The notes beneath the pieces were generated by a model. That model was not told where the DNA came from, did no database searches, and saw only the letters and a list, made by a program, of their open reading frames with translations. A stretch of 10,534 nucleotides of DNA from Candidatus Methylarchaceae archaeon HK01M (GTDB taxonomy: Archaea > Thermoproteota > Nitrososphaeria > Nitrososphaerales > JACAEJ01), in NCBI GenBank assembly GCA_024256245.1, contig JAKLZD010000044.1:1-10534 (forward strand). Reading direction: 5' to 3'. The translations under genes were made by a program, and so were the position numbers. Numbering within the stretch: position 1 is the first letter of the stretch; every line of letters begins with the position of its first letter. Below are positions 5,849-10,534 of this stretch, piece by piece.

Positions 5849-8041
5849 TTACTCTTTGTCTATAAATTCATCGGGCTTTGGTGGCTCAGGCTTTAAACCC
5901 TTTCTCTTCCTTACCTCTGTTATCAAAGGCATGAGCATGTTAGATGGCACAGAGCTCCACATCTTAAAGTTAGTAGACCATAAAGCTTTGCCCGCAGTTG
6001 CACTCCTCATAATATCGCTCAGATCGAAGGTCTCTGAGGCGGGTATCTCTCCTAAGATCAGCGTTGTGAACTCCTTTTGATCTATAGTCAAGACTTTACC
6101 CCTTTTCGATGAGATCACGCTCACTACCTGTCCTACTTGCTCTGTTGGTACCTTGGCTTCGATGCCCAATATAGGCTCAAGAAGTACGGGGTCTGCCAGC
6201 AGTAAAGCGCCAAGCAAGGATCGCCTTGAAGCTGGCATCAATTGGGCGTATGTGCGGTGGGCAGTATCGCTATGAAACTCTGCATGATGCAGTACAGCTT
6301 TTATGCCTCTACAATACTCGTACGCCAAAGGTCCATTCTCCATAACATCCATGAATCCAGACCTGATCATATCTACCGACTCTTGCATGTACTGGACACC
6401 TTTTGTTGCATCTATGAGGATGTTGCCCCTATTGTCTATTGTAATTACACTTTTTGCCTCATCTGCACTCCATCCTTGATCCCTCAATATCTTGGCTATG
6501 GCCTTTCTATCAAGAGCTTCACGAATCGTTCCATCTCTTATCAATTGTACGATATCATCTTTTAATGGCTCGACTCTCATGAAGATACGGTTATGTCTAT
6601 TCGGTGATTTCGCCATTACAGGTCCAGCTTTGTCCCTTATAGTCTCTCTATAGTTAATAAGGGGCTTTGATGTTATTATCTCTAAACCTTGCTGCTCTAG
6701 CATAGTGGTCGCTATCTCTAAATGTAGTACACCCATACCAGACATGAGCATCTCCCCCGTTTCTTCGTTTATCTTCATGATGAGATTTGGATCTTCTATG
6801 CTGAGCTTCCTTAGAGAATCCACCAATTTTGGTAGTTCTCGGGGGTGCTTAGACTCTATAGCTATAGTAACAACAGGTTCTGAGACATACTTTATCTGCT
6901 CGAAAGGGACTATGCCTTTCATAGACGAGATCGTTTCACCAGACCTCGCATGTTCCAACCCTAATAGAGCAGGTATATTACCTGCAGGTAAGCTTTCAAC
7001 TATTTCTCGAAAAGGTCCCATGAACATATTGACCGACTGTATTCTTCCCTCTCTTCTAGCATCCAATAGATAGACGTTATCTCCATCGTTGACTATGCCT
7101 GAGAAGAGCCTACCTACGGCTACTAAGCCTGCTTGTGGATCGACCACAACGTTTGTAATCATCATCACTATCGGCCCATCATCATCACAGTTGAGAATGG
7201 CTTTTCCTACTTCTGAGTCTAGGTCTCCCTTCCAGATCCGTGGGATACGGTACTTTTGTGCAACGTGAGGTGGGGGGTGATACTTTATAACCATCGACAG
7301 GACTGCTTCATGAAGAGGGAGCTCTTTTGCCAGTTCAGCGTCTTCATTCTTATTGTAAGCTTCTACTATATCGCTGAACTTTATCCCCCTTTTTTGAGCG
7401 ATTTCAAAATTGAATCCCCAGCGGTCCTTGGCAGAACCGAAAGCTACTGAGTTGCCAGGTATGCTGACCTTCCAATCCTTCTTGAATTGGGGTTCAGCAT
7501 ATATATCGATTAACTGGTTAAAATCGTTCACTATATTTGCCAGCCACTGCTGCATCTTCTCTGAAGTTAATCGAAGTTCCTTGATCAACCGATCTATCTT
7601 GTTGATGTATAGAACAGGGCGGACTCTTTCTTCTAATGCTTGTCGAGTAACAGTTTCAGTCTGAGTCATCACCCCCTCTACTGCATCTATTACGACGACA
7701 CAACCATCTATCGCCCTTAGACTTCTTGTCACTTTTCCTGTGAAGTCTATGTGTCCAGGGGTATCAATCAAGTTTATGACGTAAGGCTTACTTTCATATT
7801 CGTAATATAGAGTGACGTTGGCAGCCTTGATTGTCATCTGCCTTTTCTGTTCAAGATCCATATAATCTAAAGCGAGAGCTTGCCCTGCCACTGAAGGGCT
7901 CAACATACCACAAGCAGCGAGAAGGCTATCGCTCATCGTAGTTTTGCCATGATCGACATGGGCGATAATACCTATATTCTTGATCTGATCTTTATTCTCG
8001 ATTATCTTCAGGGCCTCAGTAGTTGTCTTGTACCTAGGCAA
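5849..8041 (-). CDS. fusA: Translation elongation factor 2 (EF-2)
   Basis: This GTPase moves tRNAs and mRNA through the ribosome after peptide transfer. The 730 residues match archaeal EF-2 length. The G domain has AHVDHGKTT (27-35), switch I RQMTIKAA (67-74), DTPGH (93-97), NKID (147-150) and GSAKD (202-206). The linker and domains III-V follow, with MSGMGVLHLEI at about 433-443. The diphthamide histidine is H595, in a loop that reads HSDTAHRTYAQ instead of the common HEDPxHRGPAQ. The start is TTG: an in-frame TGA pair lies just upstream, and the MPRYKTTTEALKI N-terminus from the TTG matches archaeal EF-2. A GTGAT at about -10, able to pair with the 16S 3' end, supports it. The gene ends at a TAA 79 nt past the small ORF and lies 96 nt downstream of the hexuloisomerase gene. 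The full-length, motif-complete sequence rules out aEF-1A and IF-2. Confidence 0.97.
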   Translation of the reverse strand: MPRYKTTTEALKIIENKDQIKNIGIIAHVDHGKTTMSDSLLAACGMLSPSVAGQALALDYMDLEQKRQMTIKAANVTLYYEYESKPYVINLIDTPGHIDFTGKVTRSLRAIDGCVVVIDAVEGVMTQTETVTRQALEERVRPVLYINKIDRLIKELRLTSEKMQQWLANIVNDFNQLIDIYAEPQFKKDWKVSIPGNSVAFGSAKDRWGFNFEIAQKRGIKFSDIVEAYNKNEDAELAKELPLHEAVLSMVIKYHPPPHVAQKYRIPRIWKGDLDSEVGKAILNCDDDGPIVMMITNVVVDPQAGLVAVGRLFSGIVNDGDNVYLLDARREGRIQSVNMFMGPFREIVESLPAGNIPALLGLEHARSGETISSMKGIVPFEQIKYVSEPVVTIAIESKHPRELPKLVDSLRKLSIEDPNLIMKINEETGEMLMSGMGVLHLEIATTMLEQQGLEIITSKPLINYRETIRDKAGPVMAKSPNRHNRIFMRVEPLKDDIVQLIRDGTIREALDRKAIAKILRDQGWSADEAKSVITIDNRGNILIDATKGVQYMQESVDMIRSGFMDVMENGPLAYEYCRGIKAVLHHAEFHSDTAHRTYAQLMPASRRSLLGALLLADPVLLEPILGIEAKVPTEQVGQVVSVISSKRGKVLTIDQKEFTTLILGEIPASETFDLSDIMRSATAGKALWSTNFKMWSSVPSNMLMPLITEVRKRKGLKPEPPKPDEFIDKE

Positions 8042-8046
8042 AGTTC

Positions 8047-8051
8047 ATCAC
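8047..8051 (-). promoter_or_regulatory. Ribosome binding site that decides the EF-2 TTG start
   Basis: The reverse strand carries GTGAT about 6-10 nt before the TTG. It is complementary to the ATCAC part of the archaeal 16S rRNA 3' end. It is one of the few Shine-Dalgarno-like sites in this window and compensates for the weak start codon. Confidence 0.45.
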
Positions 8052-8069
8052 ATTTGTTTTGGTTGGGAT

Positions 8070-8084
8070 GCTTTAATAAAGCAT
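8070..8084. promoter_or_regulatory. EF-2 promoter: TATA-like core inside a 15-nt palindrome
   Basis: TGCTTTA-a-TAAAGCA is a perfect dyad with one central base. Its A/T core is centred 36-37 nt before the TTG. Initiation about 26 nt downstream would give a short leader of about 11 nt, just long enough to include the GTGAT site. A regulator binding the dyad would block TBP, but the symmetry may be incidental. Confidence 0.4.
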
Positions 8085-8137
8085 ATCTGAATTTTATCTA
8101 TTCTACTTAAACCTTTTCGATCGTTTCTATCGATATT

Positions 8138-8764
8138 TCATTCTATATTGGCATGGCATTTTCCCAAATCTTCTTCACAAAGATTTAGCTTCTTCATCAT
8201 ATACGAGATTATTGCATCTAATAGAATCATACATGTATCCTCAAAGAGAGTTCCTAAAGGAGCCAAAGGCTCATGAAGGCCTAAAATCTGCCTTGCAAAG
8301 TAATCTCTCTTGTCAACTTCTTTAGCCAGTATCATCCTGCCCTTTACTTGAAGAACGAAGTCGGCGATCTTTCCCAAAGGCGAATCTAGATAAGACGTTA
8401 TCCCTATTATCGTGGCACCTACATGCTTTGCAGCATCTACAGCAGTCATTACAAGCATCGTGGAGCCTGAGCCTGAAATCGCTATGAGAAGGTCGTCTTT
8501 ACTCACTGAAGGTATTATGGTCTCCCCTACAACATGGACTCGATATCCTAAGTGTAACAGTCTTACAGCAAAAGCTCGGCCTACCAACCCACTCCTCCCA
8601 GCCCCCATGATAAAGATCTTCTTATCACGATGTGAGAGGATGAGTTCTGTACATCTCTCTACCTGATCTTCAGATACTTCAGAAAGATTCTTGCTTATTA
8701 GTTCCACAAGGCCCAAAGCATTGCTTTTCACATTCAGATTAACAGCGAACACCAAAGGCACCAC
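8138..8764 (-). CDS. hxlB: SIS-domain sugar isomerase, likely 6-phospho-3-hexuloisomerase
   Basis: The 208-residue product is a single SIS (sugar isomerase) domain. It has the phosphosugar loop GAGRSGLVGRAFA (54-66), ISGSGST (96-102) and the C-terminal APLGTLFE (168-175), a pattern typical of 6-phospho-3-hexuloisomerase. That enzyme interconverts D-arabino-hex-3-ulose 6-phosphate and fructose 6-phosphate. In archaea lacking an oxidative pentose pathway the reaction runs with hexulose-phosphate synthase to make ribulose 5-phosphate. No synthase gene is beside it and there is no fusion. The start is a GTG (8764; another GTG lies at 8761). No ATG exists before residue 53, and a TATA-like box 28 nt before 8764 supports a leaderless message. 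The N-terminus has a hydrophobic first segment, MVPLVFAVNL, which is unusual for the family and may mean the true start is slightly downstream. Other SIS isomerases such as KdsD or GmhA are less likely. Confidence 0.82.
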   Translation of the reverse strand: MVPLVFAVNLNVKSNALGLVELISKNLSEVSEDQVERCTELILSHRDKKIFIMGAGRSGLVGRAFAVRLLHLGYRVHVVGETIIPSVSKDDLLIAISGSGSTMLVMTAVDAAKHVGATIIGITSYLDSPLGKIADFVLQVKGRMILAKEVDKRDYFARQILGLHEPLAPLGTLFEDTCMILLDAIISYMMKKLNLCEEDLGKCHANIE

Positions 8765-8788
8765 TTAAGTAAAATGTCAATCTTTTCC

Positions 8789-8797
8789 ATAAAAAAA
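8789..8797 (-). promoter_or_regulatory. TATA-like box of the hexuloisomerase gene
   Basis: On the reverse strand this reads TTTTTTTAT, centred about 28 nt before the GTG at 8764. It supports that start and a leaderless transcript. Confidence 0.4.
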
Positions 8798-8925
8798 GCT
8801 TTTGCTAAATTTAGTTTTACATTAGTCCCCTTTTAAAAGACCTCCTAATTTTGTACTTTAAGGATTTTTTAAATATAAATAAGGTTAAGCGATACTCCAG
8901 TAAACAAAAGGTGGCGCAACCATCA

Positions 8926-8930
8926 CAAAA
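8926..8930 (-). terminator. Possible T-run terminator after the DHH gene
   Basis: On the reverse strand TTTTT follows the DHH stop codon by 2 nt. Archaeal termination is often intrinsic at short T-runs. No hairpin is apparent. Confidence 0.25.
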
Positions 8931-8932
8931 AT

Positions 8933-9952
8933 TCATGATAGTTTCTTTATCTCGATCTGAAGTTTCTCAGATAGAGCATATAGGACAGATGTTATAGCCT
9001 CATCTATGGTACATTGGGAGGAGAGTGATGCAGCAGTGGAGTGCCCCCCTCCATTACCCTTGAACATAGAGGCAGCTTTCTGAGTTACATCTTTCCCTAA
9101 ATGTACCCCTGTCTTTAAGTAGAAGGACTGGGTAGATCGAAGGCTACCTCTTACTCTCTTTCCATACTCCCCCACAGCGATAGCCACATCTGCACCCAAA
9201 CTTAGAAGGGCGTTGGCTACAGAAGCTTGAAAAGAGCTGACATTCGTTACAGCTATTATCAAATCCTTTGCCCTATACGTTCTGAGCCTTTGGGCGGCTT
9301 TCATGCGGGCTATGATCTCAGACTTTCTAAGGGACATCTCAAGCAACTCTCTTGACGAAACCAAAGAAGCTCCCTTCCCACATAATTCTGTTACAATTTT
9401 TATGGTCCTGCAATCAGCTATGGTCAAGTGCCGAGAATCGTATAGTATACCCAATAAGAGGGCTTGCGCCGTATCCTGCTTCAATTCAGCTTTTTTAGCC
9501 TTGAAGAGTCTGTAAATTATCTCGCTGGCGGAGGAAGCATCTTCATCTATTAAAAAGAGGTCAGCTACAGATTTCGTTGATTTTGTTAATGGGTGATGAT
9601 CGATGAATATCCTCGTCGATTTTGTCGATCTGAGCTGGTTTCCCCAACTTTCCAGAAGTGATAGGTCGCCTGTATCGACGACCACCACCAAGTCTGCTTT
9701 TGAGATATCTAATGAAGTAGTAACTTCTATGTTAAACTTCTTTTGAACCCTTCTGGCAAGGGTATCGAGACCTTTAGGTGAAGCTACTTCTACATGGGCT
9801 TCAGGATTAATCTGCTTTAAAAGGTTAACAACGGCATAGGCTGAACAGTAGGCATCTACATCTGCATTTCTATGGCAGATAATAACAGCATCATTTAACC
9901 TCTTGGGTTCTATTAAAGGGAACTTATTGAGCCTTCTTGATGTTAATTTCAT
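8933..9952 (-). CDS. DHH/DHHA1-family phosphoesterase (RecJ/NrnA-like)
   Basis: The 339-residue product has all catalytic motifs of the DHH superfamily: HRNADVDA (27-34, metal-binding His and Asp), VDTGD (92-96), DHH (118-120) and GILYDSRH (158-165) with D162. The DHHA1 domain GNGGGH (299-304) near the C-terminus binds the nucleic acid or nucleotide substrate. This domain order is that of single-strand 5' exonucleases of RecJ type and of nanoRNase/pAp phosphatase (NrnA) types. The sequence alone does not separate a nanoRNase from an archaeal RecJ-like exonuclease or a cyclic-dinucleotide hydrolase. Its ATG overlaps the stop of prefoldin beta as ATGA (9949-9952), so it is translationally coupled. 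I recall the pairing of pfdB with DHH genes in archaea, but did not check it. It is cytoplasmic and needs a divalent metal such as Mn. Confidence 0.85.
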   Translation of the reverse strand: MKLTSRRLNKFPLIEPKRLNDAVIICHRNADVDAYCSAYAVVNLLKQINPEAHVEVASPKGLDTLARRVQKKFNIEVTTSLDISKADLVVVVDTGDLSLLESWGNQLRSTKSTRIFIDHHPLTKSTKSVADLFLIDEDASSASEIIYRLFKAKKAELKQDTAQALLLGILYDSRHLTIADCRTIKIVTELCGKGASLVSSRELLEMSLRKSEIIARMKAAQRLRTYRAKDLIIAVTNVSSFQASVANALLSLGADVAIAVGEYGKRVRGSLRSTQSFYLKTGVHLGKDVTQKAASMFKGNGGGHSTAASLSSQCTIDEAITSVLYALSEKLQIEIKKLS

Positions 9953-10314
9953 GTCGATGGCGGAGATTTAGAACGCAATGCTTCATTGATCTTAGCTTGC
10001 AACTCCTTTATACTCTCTTTTAATCTTGTCTCTTGCTTTGCTAGTATCGTAGATCGGGTGTTATCTATTTCTCTCTTCTCCTCAAGATCTTTGAGCATAT
10101 CGTCCCTCTTCACCTTTATCAAGATGGATCCAACGTGTTTGTAGACAGTATCTTCGGGCCCTATCTTTTTCAATTCAGCTGTAGCCCTTTCAATTTCACT
10201 GACCTCTAACTCGATCTGTTGCTTCTGAGCCAATATTGCTTGAAGATTTCTCTGTGACTGCTCGAACCTTGCCAACTGTTCCCTTAACCATGGAGGAACT
10301 TCTTCTCTGCTCAT
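9949..10314 (-). CDS. pfdB: Prefoldin beta subunit
   Basis: Prefoldin is an archaeal and eukaryotic chaperone of two alpha and four beta subunits that captures unfolded proteins and hands them to the thermosome. The product is 121 residues from the ATG at 10314. It has the beta-subunit pattern of an N-terminal coiled coil (PPWLREQLARFEQSQRNLQ...), a hairpin around VYKHVGSILIKVKRDD, and a C-terminal coiled coil ending in Lys/Pro. A GTG at 10323 would add MVD; the ATG is preferred because family members begin near MSxxxPPxLQ. A TATA-like CATAAATAA (about 10343-10352) is centred about 33 nt before the ATG. The stop is inside the ATGA shared with the DHH gene, so the two form one operon with this gene first. 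No alpha subunit gene is present. Confidence 0.93.
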   Translation of the reverse strand: MSREEVPPWLREQLARFEQSQRNLQAILAQKQQIELEVSEIERATAELKKIGPEDTVYKHVGSILIKVKRDDMLKDLEEKREIDNTRSTILAKQETRLKESIKELQAKINEALRSKSPPST

Positions 10315-10342
10315 GTCAACCACTCTTTAACCGCTGTTGCAC

Positions 10343-10352
10343 CATAAATAAC
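10343..10352 (-). promoter_or_regulatory. TATA-like box of the prefoldin beta-DHH operon
   Basis: The plus-strand CATAAATAAC is on the reverse strand a T/A-rich box about 33 nt before the ATG at 10314 and 24 nt before the GTG at 10323. A second, similar box (10357-10367) stands further upstream. Confidence 0.4.
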
Positions 10353-10408
10353 TACACATAAATAAGTTATGCTGAAATTATCAAACTCATCTTGCCTTTA
10401 ACATGTAA

Positions 10409-10516
10409 ATGGAGGGGGCAAAGATGATTTTGGATGCTTGTATGAAAAAGGGTTGCTTATCTGATGAAAAGATAGAACAGTACAAAAAAGCTAAGAAAAA
10501 ATGCGATATACAATAG
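10409..10516 (+). CDS. Cysteine-containing microprotein (30-35 residues)
   Basis: Two in-frame ATGs (10409 and 10424) open a frame ending at TAG 10514-10516. The second ATG is preferred because GGAGGGG (10411-10417) stands 6 nt before it, the strongest Shine-Dalgarno in the window, giving 30 residues. The product starts MILDACMKKGC and ends KKKCDIQ, with three Cys (6, 11, 28 from the second ATG), and is otherwise charged and probably helical. Three cysteines are too few for a classical zinc finger, but a disulfide or metal link is possible. It is divergent from prefoldin beta. A T-run (10517-10531) follows the stop, so the unit looks complete: promoter region, ribosome site, ORF and terminator. 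I recognise no family. Confidence 0.5.
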   Translation: MEGAKMILDACMKKGCLSDEKIEQYKKAKKKCDIQ

Positions 10517-10531
10517 TTTTAATCTTTTTTT
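10517..10531 (+). terminator. T-rich terminator after the microprotein ORF
   Basis: TTTTAATCTTTTTTT immediately follows the TAG stop. Archaeal polymerase terminates at such oligo-T runs without needing a hairpin. Its location right after a short ORF with a strong ribosome site supports a monocistronic unit. Confidence 0.5.
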
Positions 10532-10534
10532 AAA

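Noticed and set aside
8765..8932. A plus-strand gene or RNA in the 168-nt gap between the hexuloisomerase and DHH genes
   Set aside because: It holds an A/T-rich TATA-like run (about 8866-8882) and the palindrome CTTTTAAAAG (about 8832-8841), but no ORF, stable stem or C/D boxes that would support a feature.

Overview
This window is archaeal. The evidence is a replication factor C small subunit, a prefoldin beta subunit, an EF-2 of archaeal/eukaryotic type (not bacterial EF-G), an archaeal-type histidyl-tRNA synthetase and a zinc-ribbon threonine synthase. Most genes also have an A/T-rich TATA-like box centred about 26-28 nt before the start codon, with no Shine-Dalgarno sequence, which is how archaeal leaderless transcripts look. 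The DNA is moderately A/T-rich. The EF-2 and the leaderless style fit a TACK lineage, possibly related to Thaumarchaeota/Aigarchaeota or Bathyarchaeia, but this placement is an inference and was not tested with a tree.

Layout, left to right. Positions 1-144 (-) hold the first 48 codons of an aldo/keto reductase that runs off the left edge. Positions 145-510 are a gene-free stretch with promoter-like elements, a 19-nt dyad and a possible 20-codon upstream ORF. Then come threonine synthase (511-1752, +) and, convergent with only 6 nt between stop codons, histidyl-tRNA synthetase (3048-1759, -), preceded by the RFC small subunit (4124-3126, -). Positions about 4215-4714 (+) hold a decayed copy of a COG1926-type phosphoribosyltransferase, tail-to-tail with its intact paralogue (5374-4703, -). 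Positions 5375-5848 hold a possible small structured RNA and a short Lys/Glu-rich ORF whose start is out of frame across an A6 run. EF-2 (8041-5849, -, TTG start) follows, then a 6-phospho-3-hexuloisomerase-type SIS protein (8764-8138, -). A DHH phosphoesterase (9952-8933, -) is translationally coupled by an ATGA overlap to prefoldin beta (10314-9949, -). At the right edge is a 30-35-residue cysteine-containing microprotein ORF (10409-10516, +) with a strong SD and a T-run terminator.

Most genes are core informational housekeeping (tRNA charging, clamp loading, translocation, protein folding) or central metabolism (threonine, pentose supply). They are mostly separate transcription units rather than an operon; only prefoldin beta-DHH is clearly coupled. 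No mobile element, CRISPR array, tRNA or rRNA was found. The least ordinary content lies between the housekeeping genes: the inverted phosphoribosyltransferase pair with one copy decaying, the frame-broken small ORF, the candidate small RNA and the microprotein. I see no clear evidence of a new multi-gene system.
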